40,575 bases of DNA from contig CATLGW010000022.1 in assembly GCA_949948715.1 (NCBI GenBank), forward strand, positions 1 through 40,575. Direction: 5' to 3'. Every line of letters starts with the position of its first letter. Position 1 is the first letter of the stretch. The stretch comes from an uncultured Lachnospiraceae bacterium (lineage in GTDB: Bacteria > Bacillota > Clostridia > Lachnospirales > Lachnospiraceae). This document shows positions 8,790-17,935 of this stretch, in pieces. The translations under genes were made by a program, and so were the position numbers. The notes under the pieces were generated by a model. It did no database searches and was not told the DNA's origin. It saw only the letters and a list, made by a program, of their open reading frames with translations.

Positions 8790-11494
8790 TCTCCCATTTC
8801 CCGGGTGTATTCCGGAAACGTCAGCACCACCTTGAACAGATCTCCGTCCAACTGAATCTCAAAACTTCCGTCCTGGGCCTGGGTCAGGCTCTTTGCGATA
8901 AACAGACCCAGGCCGCTTCCCTCCGTGGTTCTGGAGCTGTCCCCCCGGATAAATCGCTCCGTCAACTCGTCTCCCCGCATATTCATCTGACGCTCCGATA
9001 TATTTTTGAAGGTTGCCGTAATCCATCCCTCCGCCACAGTCATCTCCAGGTACACTCTGGTATTTTCCAGGGCATATTTACAGATATTGAAGAACAGATT
9101 TTCCACAATGCGCCACATTCTGCGACTGTCCGCATAAATCCAGGCCGGGACATTGTCATCCTCAAACACCACCTGCAGGCCTCTCTCCTCCAGCCGCTCG
9201 GAAAACTCCCCTATGGACTGGTTCAAAAGCTCCGTGAGATTCAGCCGCTCTCTGTTCAGCACGATATTTCCGGAGGATATTTTGGAAGCCTCCACCAGAT
9301 CGTCGGTGAGCTGCTTCAGCCTCTGGGCCTTGTTATCCAGAACAGCGATATAGCTTCTGGCCGGCTCTTCCTGTATATTCAACCGCCCCAGAAGATCCAC
9401 ATAGTTCACAATGGAGGTCAGGGGAGTCTTGATATCGTGGGAAACATTGGTAATCAGGTCGGATTTCATCTGCTCGTCCTTCATGCTGGTGCTCACGGCC
9501 TTCCGGATACCCTCCCCGATATTGTTCACGGCATCCGCCATCTCCCTGTTTACGCCGCTTAAGGTGTCCAAATCCACCTTGTAATCCACCTCTCCGTTTC
9601 GAATCCTGTTGATACCCTCCACGATATCCTTCTGTCCCGCCCCATGCCGGAACAGCACCACACCCACGATGCCGTCAAAGGCCACCACCACGAGAATGAT
9701 CAGCGCCTTGACCCAGTCCTCCCTTTCCCGGGACAGCCAGCAGCAAAAAATCCCCATGAGATTGACCATCAGGAAGAGGTTGTAGGATACCAGAATGCTG
9801 AAAGCCGTATTCCTGTGGTAAAAGAAAAAGTTGACCGCCTTCTGCCCGCCCACCATCATTCTGCGAAGGAAACTCCCCTGCCACAGACTGCCGCAGCGCA
9901 GCCTGCGCACAAAGCTGAACCAAAGCGTACAGACGGCCAGGCTGGACAAAAAACCAAACAGTCCGTAGGAGCCGTACTCATACAGCCTGTCCGGCTTCAT
10001 TCCCATGCTCTCCAGTCTGGCATCGTACACCACGTTGGCCACGGAAATCAAAAGCTGCAACCCCCGGATCTCAACATATACCAGGCCCGCCCCCGCGGCA
10101 ATCAAAAGCTCCGTCCAGATATGATCGATCAGCCTTAAATAGCATACTCTTTCGCCTTCCTCATCGTAGGTCACCCCGGCCACGGAGGTGAGGTACATAC
10201 CAAGGCTGGTCCAGATAATTGCCAAAGCCAGTATCAGCAGAACTATCTTGGTACTGTTGGGCACAATCCCCTCATACACCCCGTGGGCCTCATAAAAGGC
10301 GTCTCCCTCCACCTCGTAGGCAGTGTCCACCCCCACCCAAATATGCGCGTCCTCCGGGTAGGCGTAGGAGTATTCTCCGTTCATAAATCCATAGAGATCG
10401 CTTTCCGTCAGACCGGAATTGCCCGTGAACTCCAGCGTATCCGGATAATAGACCAAATACCTGTGAAATTCCGAGAAGTAATCCGCCAGCTCGGTGTCGG
10501 AAAAGTCCTCCACTCCCTCCACGTTGGTATAGGTGGCAAATCCGCCGCTCTTTTTGGGAATACGGACGGCGTACTTTAAATTGCTGTTTTCTCCCCTGTA
10601 CAGTTCTATACCGTTTAGATACTGCTGATAATGCTCCGTCAGATTTTCTATGGTGAGACGAAGATTCTCCTGAAGCTTCATGTAATCCACCCAATTGTCC
10701 GCACAGGCTGTAAGCTGCTGCCGTCCGTCCGCAGTGTCATAGCGGCAGATCAGCATGGGAACATGCACCACCAGCAGGCCGTCGTCCTCGTGGAATGCCC
10801 CGACCTGCTTTGTGGTGATCTGCTGCATAATATAGGTGTACACTAAATCCTCCAGCTCGTCCTCCGACATGGTCTCGTACTTGGCTGCCAACGCCTCCTG
10901 CTCCTTGACCACGGCGTTCTCCCTGTCGGTCCCGGTTACAGTTTCTTCTTGGCCCCATTCTCCCAAGGATGCGGATTCCTCATTGTCAAACCCCAGAAAA
11001 TACAGATCTCCTCTTTCATTCAGGCCGAAGTTTTCTATTCCCGTGACCTTTCCGAAATAATTGACAAAGTCCGAGATACTGAAGGAACGGCTGTTATATT
11101 CCAATCCCCCCTTCCCCCAGTTGATCAGATTGTCCAGCTCATAATACGCCGTCACCGGACAGTCGTTTTTCTCATCCAGTTTCGCCGCATACCGGGTCAC
11201 ATTGATCTTCTTGGTGGAGTTGAAATCCCCCGAGGACTCCATCTCCCCGCGAAACACCGCCAGTTTGGTGATATCGGACACCGCCGTGTACAAAATATCA
11301 TGGAAAATCTGGGTGTCCTCAAAAACAGATTCCGTGTTCAGGGGATCAAAGGTATATGTGGTGGAGGCCTCGTTCATTGAGCTGACGCGGATATGGGAAT
11401 TGAACAGAATCGCCGCCACCGCCAGCGAAAGCCCCCCCGCCACCACATGGTTTAAGAGCGCCAGCCAGAAATGCTTTAAGGATGTCTTTCTCAT
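8780..11494 (-). CDS. membrane sensor histidine kinase with a large outside domain
   Basis: A 904-residue sensor kinase. Helix 1 is at about residues 9-32, followed by about 380 residues of predicted extracytoplasmic sensor. Five further hydrophobic helices come next (the first is IVLLILALAIIWTSLGMYL, the last ALIILVVVAFDGIVGVVLF), then a HAMP-like linker. The HisKA box NVSHDIKTPLTSIVNY carries the phospho-acceptor His686; the ATPase domain has ENLFFNICKYAL (N box, about 798-809) and GSGLGLFIAKS (about 857-867). It autophosphorylates and passes phosphate to the regulator encoded just upstream, with which it overlaps by 4 bases (ATGA), implying coupled translation. The outside domain resembles nothing I can name, so the ligand is unknown. 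Its end overlaps the convergent prs gene by 10 bases. Confidence 0.92.
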   Translation of the reverse strand: MRKTSLKHFWLALLNHVVAGGLSLAVAAILFNSHIRVSSMNEASTTYTFDPLNTESVFEDTQIFHDILYTAVSDITKLAVFRGEMESSGDFNSTKKINVTRYAAKLDEKNDCPVTAYYELDNLINWGKGGLEYNSRSFSISDFVNYFGKVTGIENFGLNERGDLYFLGFDNEESASLGEWGQEETVTGTDRENAVVKEQEALAAKYETMSEDELEDLVYTYIMQQITTKQVGAFHEDDGLLVVHVPMLICRYDTADGRQQLTACADNWVDYMKLQENLRLTIENLTEHYQQYLNGIELYRGENSNLKYAVRIPKKSGGFATYTNVEGVEDFSDTELADYFSEFHRYLVYYPDTLEFTGNSGLTESDLYGFMNGEYSYAYPEDAHIWVGVDTAYEVEGDAFYEAHGVYEGIVPNSTKIVLLILALAIIWTSLGMYLTSVAGVTYDEEGERVCYLRLIDHIWTELLIAAGAGLVYVEIRGLQLLISVANVVYDARLESMGMKPDRLYEYGSYGLFGFLSSLAVCTLWFSFVRRLRCGSLWQGSFLRRMMVGGQKAVNFFFYHRNTAFSILVSYNLFLMVNLMGIFCCWLSREREDWVKALIILVVVAFDGIVGVVLFRHGAGQKDIVEGINRIRNGEVDYKVDLDTLSGVNREMADAVNNIGEGIRKAVSTSMKDEQMKSDLITNVSHDIKTPLTSIVNYVDLLGRLNIQEEPARSYIAVLDNKAQRLKQLTDDLVEASKISSGNIVLNRERLNLTELLNQSIGEFSERLEERGLQVVFEDDNVPAWIYADSRRMWRIVENLFFNICKYALENTRVYLEMTVAEGWITATFKNISERQMNMRGDELTERFIRGDSSRTTEGSGLGLFIAKSLTQAQDGSFEIQLDGDLFKVVLTFPEYTREMGDQS

Positions 11495-12189
11495 ACGTTT
11501 TCTCCGTCAATCTTGTAGCCCACTCCCCACACTACCTTCAGATATCTGGGCTCTTTTGGATTGATTTCTATTTTCTCGCGGATGTGGCGGATATGCACCG
11601 CAACCGTATTGTCGGCCCCAATGGCATCCTCGTTCCAAATGCTCTCGTAAATCTGATTGATGGAAAACACCTTCCCTCTGTTTTTCATTAAGAGAAGGAG
11701 AATATTATATTCTATAGGCGTCATTTTTACCGGCTCGTCATCCACCGTCACCTGCTTGGTGTCGTCGTTCAGCACCAGTCCTCCCACCTGATAGACAGCC
11801 TTGTTCTCCTGGTTCAGACTGCCCAGGGAGGTGTATCTTCGCAGATTGGATTTCACCCGGGCCGCCAGCTCCAGCGGATTAAAGGGCTTGGTAATATAAT
11901 CGTCCGCCCCTATATTCAGACCCAGGATTTTGTCCGTATCCTCCGATTTGGCGGACAGGATGATGATGGGGATGCTGCTCTGCTCCCGAATCTTCAAGGT
12001 GGCCCTGATACCGTCCAGCCGAGGCATCATCACATCCATGATCAGAAGATGAATTTCCTCCCTCTGCAGAAGCTCCAATGCCTGCTCGCCGTCGTAAGCC
12101 TTGAAAATGCGATACCCGTCCTGACTTAAATAGATCTCGATGGCATCCACGATCTCCCTGTCGTCATCACAGACCAGAATATTTGCCAT
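11491..12189 (-). CDS. OmpR/PhoB-family response regulator
   Basis: A 232-residue regulator. The receiver has the acidic pocket CDDD (residues 7-10), phospho-acceptor Asp52 in LLIMDVMMPRLDG, Ser79 in IILSAK and Lys101 in YITKPF. The C-terminal winged helix (about 130-230) contains MTPIEYNILLLLMKNRGKVFS and TVAVHIRHIREKIE, typical of DNA-binding Trans_reg_C domains. It is encoded with and translationally coupled to the following kinase. It lies 34 bases after pgeF and has its own GGAGGAG ribosome site, so it may be read as the tail of the long ribosome/secretion operon. Targets are unknown. Confidence 0.95.
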   Translation of the reverse strand: MANILVCDDDREIVDAIEIYLSQDGYRIFKAYDGEQALELLQREEIHLLIMDVMMPRLDGIRATLKIREQSSIPIIILSAKSEDTDKILGLNIGADDYITKPFNPLELAARVKSNLRRYTSLGSLNQENKAVYQVGGLVLNDDTKQVTVDDEPVKMTPIEYNILLLLMKNRGKVFSINQIYESIWNEDAIGADNTVAVHIRHIREKIEINPKEPRYLKVVWGVGYKIDGENV

Positions 12190-12223
12190 TGTCCGTCTCC
12201 TCCTTACTTTTTAACGCTCCCGA

Positions 12224-13177
12224 TTATGAATGATCGTCCCCGGCCCCGCCCTTAAGCATCAGAAAGGCGCCCAGATTCCCCCTCTGCCCGCGGCTGGCCC
12301 TGTGGGAAAACAGATACCTGGGATTGTGGCAGGTGCAGATGTCCGTCGCCGCTATCTGCGAAAGGGGAATTCCGGCTGCCCGCAAAACCAGAAGATTTGC
12401 TCTCCACAGATCCAATTGATATTTTTCCGGCTCATCCGAGGGCTCCACCAGCCTGCGGCGCGCGCCGCTGACTCCTCCCCTGTAACCGTCCTCGTCAAGC
12501 TCCCGCTCAAACTCCTCCATTCCTCCAAAGGCAGCCTCAAACCGCTCCGCCACATCTGAGCTTACCTGATAGCAGTCCTGGCAGATGGAGGGCCCCACCG
12601 CCGCGAAAAGATCCTCGGGACGGCTGCCGAACTCTCTGCCCATGGCCTCCGCCATGCGCTGTCCCATTTTGTCCGCCGTGCCCCGCCAGCCGGAGTGCGC
12701 CAGGCCGATAACCCGTCTCCTCACATCCACAAAGTAGAGGGGAACACAGTCCGCAAAGGAGGTGACCAGCACAAGCCCCGGGCAGTCCGTTATCAGTCCG
12801 TCCACATTCTCATATCCGGAGGGTCTCACAATCCCGCTTCCGGCATCCTCCTTTGAGACCCTCCGGATATTTGTGGTGTGAGTCTGCCGGGACAGCACCA
12901 TGTGCTCCGGCGACGTGCCCAGCACAAGACCTGCCCTGCGGTAATTCTCCAGCACACATTCCCTGTCGTCCCCCCGGTTAAAGCTCAGGTTCAGGCTCTC
13001 AAAAATACCCCGGCTTACGCCTCCTGTCCTGGTGGAAAACAAATGCTTTACTATTCCTGTCCTTTCCAAAAGGGGGAAGGTGAGATATTCCAGCTCCTGC
13101 TCCCTTTCCCCAAGCCCATACCTCTGTATGCTCATGGGCTCTCCCAGACTTCTCCGGGCCCGTCTGATCTGACACAT
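12224..13177 (-). CDS. pgeF: laccase-domain protein PgeF/YfiH
   Basis: Member of the multicopper polyphenol oxidoreductase-like YfiH family. Characterised members are described as peptidoglycan editing factors or as purine nucleoside phosphorylase/adenosine deaminase enzymes. The metal-site motifs are present: a His in LSRQTHTTN, the Cys in TSFADCVPLYF and the His in GLAHSGWRGT. The C-terminus reads CTCHNPRYLFSHRASRG, also standard. The start was set at the ATG at 13177, which has GAGAGG 7 bases upstream; an ATG 14 codons later (13135) also has a GGGAG site and cannot be excluded. It gives 317 residues. It follows yraN by 32 bases in the same operon. Confidence 0.9.
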   Translation of the reverse strand: MCQIRRARRSLGEPMSIQRYGLGEREQELEYLTFPLLERTGIVKHLFSTRTGGVSRGIFESLNLSFNRGDDRECVLENYRRAGLVLGTSPEHMVLSRQTHTTNIRRVSKEDAGSGIVRPSGYENVDGLITDCPGLVLVTSFADCVPLYFVDVRRRVIGLAHSGWRGTADKMGQRMAEAMGREFGSRPEDLFAAVGPSICQDCYQVSSDVAERFEAAFGGMEEFERELDEDGYRGGVSGARRRLVEPSDEPEKYQLDLWRANLLVLRAAGIPLSQIAATDICTCHNPRYLFSHRASRGQRGNLGAFLMLKGGAGDDHS

Positions 13178-13209
13178 AAATTTTCCTCTCTGACACGAAA
13201 AATAAAATA

Positions 13210-13566
13210 TCAACGATATATATGGGGAAAGGCGTTTTGCACCCACTGTATGTCCGTGCCCTGTATGGCCACCACATCATAACGAAGCCACAGCTTTGTC
13301 CCCAGGCCGTGAAGACACCGATAGGTGTCCGCCGCACGGCAGATACGCCGCTGCTTTTCGGACCCCACAGCCTCCAGAGCGAAACCCTTACCGGAGCCGC
13401 TTCTGTACTTTACCTCCACAAACACCAGATATTTCCCATGCCGTCCGATCAGGTCGATCTCGCCCTGGGGACTGCGGAAATTCCGCTCCAGGATTCGAAC
13501 GCCCCGCTCCGACAGATATTCCTCCGCCAGCCTCTCCCCGCAGGCGCCCATCCTACGTCTGTCCAT
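13210..13566 (-). CDS. YraN-family (UPF0102) putative endonuclease
   Basis: A small protein of the UPF0102/YraN family with a restriction-endonuclease-like core. GEIDLIGRHGKYLVFVEVKYR shows the conserved E-I-D-L-I and F-V-E-V-K segments that form the metal site. MGACGERLAEEYLSERGVRILERNFR is the standard N-terminal helix. The family is widespread, often near rnhB as here, and its cellular job is not settled. The ATG at 13566 has GAGGG 9 bases upstream. A GTG at 13581 would overlap the previous stop and add five residues. Confidence 0.88.
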   Translation of the reverse strand: MDRRRMGACGERLAEEYLSERGVRILERNFRSPQGEIDLIGRHGKYLVFVEVKYRSGSGKGFALEAVGSEKQRRICRAADTYRCLHGLGTKLWLRYDVVAIQGTDIQWVQNAFPHIYR

Positions 13567-13577
13567 GCGTTTTGCCC

Positions 13578-13862
13578 TCACTTTATCTTGGCCTTCAGCT
13601 TATCCATGGAATCCACAAATATCAATATCTCCGCCACCACCTCGTACAGCTCCGGCGGAATCATCTCCCCGATCTGAAGTCTCGAGAGGGTGTCCGCCAG
13701 CTTGTCATCCCTGTGGACGGGCACATCGCTCTCCCTGGCCTTCTCTATAATCTTCTCCGCCAGCACTCCCCGTCCGCTGGCAATCACCTTGGGGGCGTCC
13801 TCCGAGGGATTATACTCCAGCGCGATGGCCTGCTTCACCTTTTTATCCTTTTCCTGCGCCAT
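13578..13862 (-). CDS. FlhB-like C-terminal domain protein (YlqH type)
   Basis: A 94-residue protein matching only the cytoplasmic C-terminal domain of the flagellar export switch FlhB (QAIALEYNPSEDAPKVIASGRG, then IGEMIPPELYEVVAEILIFV). It lacks the four membrane helices, and the NPTH autocleavage motif is not present in recognisable form. Stand-alone copies such as Bacillus subtilis YlqH sit in the same rnhB-ylqG-ylqH order, so position supports the assignment. No other flagellar genes are nearby. Its role outside flagella is unknown. GGGAG precedes the ATG, and its TGA stop overlaps an alternative GTG start of yraN. Confidence 0.88.
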   Translation of the reverse strand: MAQEKDKKVKQAIALEYNPSEDAPKVIASGRGVLAEKIIEKARESDVPVHRDDKLADTLSRLQIGEMIPPELYEVVAEILIFVDSMDKLKAKIK

Positions 13863-13877
13863 TTCCGCTCCCTTCTG

Positions 13878-15725
13878 TCAGGCTCTCACATCAAAGGCGT
13901 ATTGAGACAGCGTCGTATGCCCTGCCTGACCCAGCAATGTGCGTACGCCGCCTTCCTCCTTCTCCTCTCCCGCGGCGGTCTCTCTCACCTGGGCGCTGCA
14001 TTTACAGTCATATCCTCTCTTACGCAGGCGCTCCGTGAGCAGATCCATATGTTCGGACAGAAAGTCCAGCATTGCGTCATCCTGCACATAAAAGCTGGTG
14101 CTCACCTTCTCGTTCTGCAGCGCCACATAGACATCCACCGTTCCCAAATGCTCCATATCCAGATGCAGCAACGCGCTCACCTTTCCGTCTGCAGACGCCA
14201 GACTTCGCTTATTGGTGTAGACATAGAGATCTCCGTGGGCATTTCCCTGCTGCAGCTTCAGGGGAAGCTGCACATAGGCGTACATTTGATTCAGTTGATG
14301 TAAGAAATCCACATTCTGTGACAGATTGGTGGTGGCCTGAAAAGCACGGGAAGCAGTCTGACCCGCATTTTCAAGGGCCTGGGATATGCCCTTCAAATGC
14401 CTCTCCATGCGCTGGTACAGCTCCTCCACCTTCTTTGCCTCCTCCACCTCCCCCGGCGTGATGGTGAGAAGCCTCTCCATCCCCTCCCTCAGAGCGCCCC
14501 TGAGCCTTCCGTTTCCCAGAAGCTCCCGCAAGAGACCGGTGTTGTGCTCCGCAATACCCCGCTGCAAAAGCTGCCCCGCAAAGCGAAGCAGACTTTCCGG
14601 AGTAGTCTTTCCGGCAAATTCAGGGCCTCCGTATTTGAGAGATATTTCGTTCAGCTCTCTTGCCAGACGCTGTTCCCCCCGGTCTGCCCTCCGGGACTGT
14701 GCCCCGTCTTCTCCCTCTTGCGGTTTCACACCCAAATCCGCTTCCCCTGCCCGGGAAGTCTCCTCCCCGCTTTTTTGCGGCTCTCCCATCTCAGCCATCA
14801 GACGCCCGGGCAGCCTCTCCTCCTTGGCGGACACAAGAGTGCCGTCCCGGAGAGTCTCCCCGGATTCCTCCTCCGATATTCCCGGGGCAGCGCTGCCCTG
14901 GGCTCCCTCCCGGATCGAGCTTTCCCCCGGCCAAGCTTCCGGGGTCTGCCCCGGTGGGGCTTCCCCCTCCGGGCCCGCAGCCTCCCCGGGAATCCCGCCG
15001 CCTGCCAAACTTTCCGGGAAACCCCTTGCCAAAAGCTCCAGTTCCTCCCCTGTAAGGTTAAGAAGCTCCCCGTAGAGGGCCGCCGCCCCCTCCACATTTC
15101 CCGAAGCCACCATATTGCGTAGGGTTTCCGGCAGAGCTTCCATCACATCGTTTAATCCCGTCACAAGCTGATATGTGAGATTCTTGTAGGACGCGATCTG
15201 AGCCACGTTCTCCTCCGTCACCGGCAGTCCCAGTCTGTGGAGATCCACAAGATCGGAAATATCCGCCCCGGGATGACTGTTTAGTTCCCGGTACATTTGC
15301 TGCAGGGAATTTTTGTCGATGGGAAGTCCCGCCTCCATCAGCTTTCTGGTCATTTCCACCGTGGTCTCATTGATAGGCAGGGAGGCCATATCCAGCGCCT
15401 TTAAGGTGTTGGCGTCCGTTGCCATATTGGCAAAGAGAGGGCTTAAGGTCAGCGCCTGACCGTTGCCCCGCACCTCGAAGGTCATGTTCCTGCCCACTTC
15501 CAGATTCATATTCTGATCCAGCCTCGCAGTCAGCACCACATCCTCGGACAGCTTCACCTGCACCTCGCTGCCGTTTCGGGAGATCAGCTCTCCCTGAAGG
15601 GTCTGCCCCGGCGCAAGCGCCCTGATCTGATGGTTGGCAAGGGAGCCTTTTACCGCCCCTGCCGGTTTCCCGCTGCCCCGCCCCGTTACCTGCCTGTCTC
15701 CCTTAAAAATATTGGTCAGTTTCAT
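13878..15725 (-). CDS. FliK-like hook-length-control family protein (YlqG type)
   Basis: A 615-residue protein in the position of B. subtilis ylqG. The N-terminal ~240 residues are helical with repeated LPI/LPV-type motifs (MASLPINETTVEMTRKLMEAGLPIDKNS, shown here in two parts: MASLPINETTVEMTR and KLMEAGLPIDKNS). A low-complexity Gly/Pro/Glu-rich spacer at about 240-340 looks disordered. The last ~120 residues resemble the FliK C-terminal domain (VSALLHLDMEHLGTVDVYVA, then LLTERLRKRGYDCKCSAQV). There is no signal peptide. FliK family members gauge length and switch export substrate; here it is paired only with the FlhB-like gene, which suggests a relic or re-used pair rather than a flagellum. 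The start is an ATG preceded by AGGG. Confidence 0.7.
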   Translation of the reverse strand: MKLTNIFKGDRQVTGRGSGKPAGAVKGSLANHQIRALAPGQTLQGELISRNGSEVQVKLSEDVVLTARLDQNMNLEVGRNMTFEVRGNGQALTLSPLFANMATDANTLKALDMASLPINETTVEMTRKLMEAGLPIDKNSLQQMYRELNSHPGADISDLVDLHRLGLPVTEENVAQIASYKNLTYQLVTGLNDVMEALPETLRNMVASGNVEGAAALYGELLNLTGEELELLARGFPESLAGGGIPGEAAGPEGEAPPGQTPEAWPGESSIREGAQGSAAPGISEEESGETLRDGTLVSAKEERLPGRLMAEMGEPQKSGEETSRAGEADLGVKPQEGEDGAQSRRADRGEQRLARELNEISLKYGGPEFAGKTTPESLLRFAGQLLQRGIAEHNTGLLRELLGNGRLRGALREGMERLLTITPGEVEEAKKVEELYQRMERHLKGISQALENAGQTASRAFQATTNLSQNVDFLHQLNQMYAYVQLPLKLQQGNAHGDLYVYTNKRSLASADGKVSALLHLDMEHLGTVDVYVALQNEKVSTSFYVQDDAMLDFLSEHMDLLTERLRKRGYDCKCSAQVRETAAGEEKEEGGVRTLLGQAGHTTLSQYAFDVRA

Positions 15726-15731
15726 AAATCC

Positions 15732-16499
15732 CTACTCTGCCTCCACAAAGTTCTTGATAAAGCTCCTCCTGTGAATCGGCGTGGGGCCGTATTCCTTCAG
15801 CGCCGCAATATGCGCAGCGCTCCCGTAGCCCTTATTTGCGGCAAATCCGTATTCCGGGTACTCCCTGTCATACTCTGTCATCATTCGATCCCTGGTCACC
15901 TTGGCGAATATACTGGCGGCTCCGATGGAGATACTTTTGGCATCCCCCTTGATGATAGGCACCTGCGGGATCTCCACCCCGGGGATGGTGACGGCGTCGT
16001 TCAGCAGAATATCCGGCTGAGGCGTCAGTTTTCCGATAGCCTCCCTCATAGCCTCATAGGTTGCCTGCAGAATATTGATCTCATCGATCCGCTCCGCAGT
16101 CGCGCTTCCCACGGCGCACGCCACCGCCTCCCTCTCTATCACACGATATAGCTCCTCTCTCTTTTTTTCGGAGAGTTTCTTGGAATCATTTATATATAGA
16201 ATTTCACATCCTCTGGGCAAAATGACCGCTCCGGCCACCACAGGGCCTGCCAGGGGACCTCGGCCCACCTCGTCCACGCCGCAGATAAAGGCTAGCTCCT
16301 CATACCTTCTCTCGTATTCTCTGAGTTTCCCTATGCGCTCTCGCTCCCGCTCCAGGGCCGCCAGCCTCTTTTTCGCCGTCTCCGCCAGCTTTCTCACGCT
16401 CTCCCTCTCGTCCTGTCCGCAGATTCTTATGAATTCAGGCAGCTCATCTTCACAAGCTGCCTGTAACTGTTCCCTCAACTCTTTTGCACTCTTTTTCAT
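15732..16499 (-). CDS. rnhB: ribonuclease HII
   Basis: Cuts RNA in RNA-DNA hybrids and removes single ribonucleotides from DNA. The catalytic Asp-Glu pair is in GVDEVGRGPLAGPVVAGA (Asp76, Glu77). INDSKKLSEKKRE, LLNDAV and KGDAKSISIGAASIFAKVTRDR give the other metal ligands and the GRG/K substrate contacts. There is an extra ~65-residue charged helical N-terminal extension before the core, seen in some Clostridia enzymes. The ATG at 16499 has GGGAG 6 bases upstream and was preferred over a GTG at 16514 that would overlap lepB by 4 bases. Length 255. Confidence 0.96.
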   Translation of the reverse strand: MKKSAKELREQLQAACEDELPEFIRICGQDERESVRKLAETAKKRLAALERERERIGKLREYERRYEELAFICGVDEVGRGPLAGPVVAGAVILPRGCEILYINDSKKLSEKKREELYRVIEREAVACAVGSATAERIDEINILQATYEAMREAIGKLTPQPDILLNDAVTIPGVEIPQVPIIKGDAKSISIGAASIFAKVTRDRMMTEYDREYPEYGFAANKGYGSAAHIAALKEYGPTPIHRRSFIKNFVEAE

Positions 16500-16510
16500 A
16501 GGGTTCTCCC

Positions 16511-17056
16511 TCACTGATGCTTCAAAATGCCGAATTCACTCAGGGGCCAAATCCGCACCCATGCCCTGCCTATGATCTCGTCACGCTTTATGTTTCCCAC
16601 AATCTCCTTCCGGCTGTCAGTGCTGTTGTTTCGGTTGTCTCCCAGCACAAAATATTCGTCCTCTCCCAGCACGATATCCTGGGACGCGATGCCTATGGTT
16701 TCCGGACTGATAATCTCCCTGCCGTAGGATTCCTCAAGGACCTCGCCGTTTATGTAAATATTTCCCTTCTCGTCGATCCGCACCGTCTCCCCGGGAAGTC
16801 CGATAATACGCTTGATAAAATAGGTTCCCTCCGTGTACTGGAAGGGAAATACTATGATATCAAAGCGCTCCGGGTCCCGAAAACGATAGGATATCTTATC
16901 CACAATCAGATTATCTCCGTTGGAAAGCGTGGTCTCCATGGATTCGCCGTCCACCTCCGTCCGCTGTCCCACAAAGTGGATCACCAGATATGTGATGCAG
17001 AGCACACACAACAGATACAGCCCCGTATTCAGCAATTCCTTCATAATCTTGTTCAT
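16511..17056 (-). CDS. lepB: type I signal peptidase (first of two)
   Basis: A 181-residue membrane serine protease that removes signal peptides from exported proteins. One N-terminal helix (residues about 10-28) anchors it. The catalytic Ser39 is in DGESMETTL and Lys82 in YFIKRIIGLPGE; GDNRNNSTDSR is the conserved box E. The family and both catalytic residues are clear. It lies between ylqF and rnhB, with a second signal peptidase on the other side of ylqF. The two are only distantly alike, so this is not a recent duplication. The ribosome site (AGGA) is weak and distant. Confidence 0.93.
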   Translation of the reverse strand: MNKIMKELLNTGLYLLCVLCITYLVIHFVGQRTEVDGESMETTLSNGDNLIVDKISYRFRDPERFDIIVFPFQYTEGTYFIKRIIGLPGETVRIDEKGNIYINGEVLEESYGREIISPETIGIASQDIVLGEDEYFVLGDNRNNSTDSRKEIVGNIKRDEIIGRAWVRIWPLSEFGILKHQ

Positions 17057-17086
17057 AAGCCAAAATCCTGTCCTTTTTTGTATTTC

Positions 17087-17926
17087 TCATGGCCGCTCCA
17101 GGGTAATGCGCCCCAGCCGCCCGCTTCTGAAGTCGTCCAGAAGAATCCCTGCCGCCTTCTCCAGATTCAGATTTTCTCCCTTTAGATAACACTTGCGGCT
17201 CTCCGCTATTTGGGCCAGAAGCTCCGCCTGGCCGCCTGAAGCCTCTATCTGGTAGCGCCGGGGAACCACACCGGGATACAGCCTCGAAAGTCTCCCCAAA
17301 AGATCACAGGCCAGTTCCTCCATAACAATGATCTCATCGTTCATGGAACCGATAAAGGCCAGATGCATCCCCACCTCCTGATTTTCAAAGCGGGGCCACA
17401 AAATGCCCGGGGTGTCCAAAAGCTCAAGATTTTTCTGCAGTCTGATCCACTGCTTTCCCCTGGTGACGCCGGGCTTATTGCCGGTCTTTGTGCAGGCTTT
17501 TCCGGCAAAGGAATTGATAAAGGTGGATTTTCCCACATTGGGGATTCCCACCACCATGGCCCGCACCGGACGATTTACAATCCCGCGCTTTCTGTCCCGC
17601 TCAAGCTTCTCCCGGCAAGCCTCCTGAACCTTTCCCTGCACCTGCTTTACGCCTGCTCCCGACTTGGAGTTCACCTCCAGGACATAGGCTCCCTGCGCTT
17701 CAAAGTGATCAAGCCATTCTTTATTACAGGACTCGTCCGCCAGATCGGATTTATTCAAAAGAATAATTCTGGACTTGTTTCTTCCCAGCTCGTCGATATC
17801 CGGATTGCGGCTGCTGAAGGGGATTCTGGCATCCACCAGCTCGATGATCACATCTATCAGCTTGATGTTCTCCTGCATCATACGCTTCGCCTTTGTCATA
17901 TGACCGGGATACCATTGATAATTCAT
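17087..17926 (-). CDS. rbgA: ribosome biogenesis GTPase YlqF/RbgA
   Basis: Circularly permuted GTPase needed for late 50S assembly in Firmicutes. The permuted order is visible: the G4 motif NKSD (residues 58-61) comes before G1 GIPNVGKST (128-136), with PGVTRGKQW as switch region and DTPG as G3. The N-terminus MNYQWYPGHMTKAKRMM is the family hallmark. Length 279 is normal. GAGG precedes the ATG. It sits between the two signal peptidase genes, as ylqF sits next to rnhB and rplS in many Firmicutes. Confidence 0.96.
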   Translation of the reverse strand: MNYQWYPGHMTKAKRMMQENIKLIDVIIELVDARIPFSSRNPDIDELGRNKSRIILLNKSDLADESCNKEWLDHFEAQGAYVLEVNSKSGAGVKQVQGKVQEACREKLERDRKRGIVNRPVRAMVVGIPNVGKSTFINSFAGKACTKTGNKPGVTRGKQWIRLQKNLELLDTPGILWPRFENQEVGMHLAFIGSMNDEIIVMEELACDLLGRLSRLYPGVVPRRYQIEASGGQAELLAQIAESRKCYLKGENLNLEKAAGILLDDFRSGRLGRITLERP

Positions 17927-17935
17927 AGCTCTACC

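Noticed and set aside
13296..14303. Long plus-strand open frame across yraN, the FlhB-like gene and the FliK-like gene.
   Set aside because: It is antisense to three recognised genes, spans their junctions, and lacks a ribosome site and domain features.
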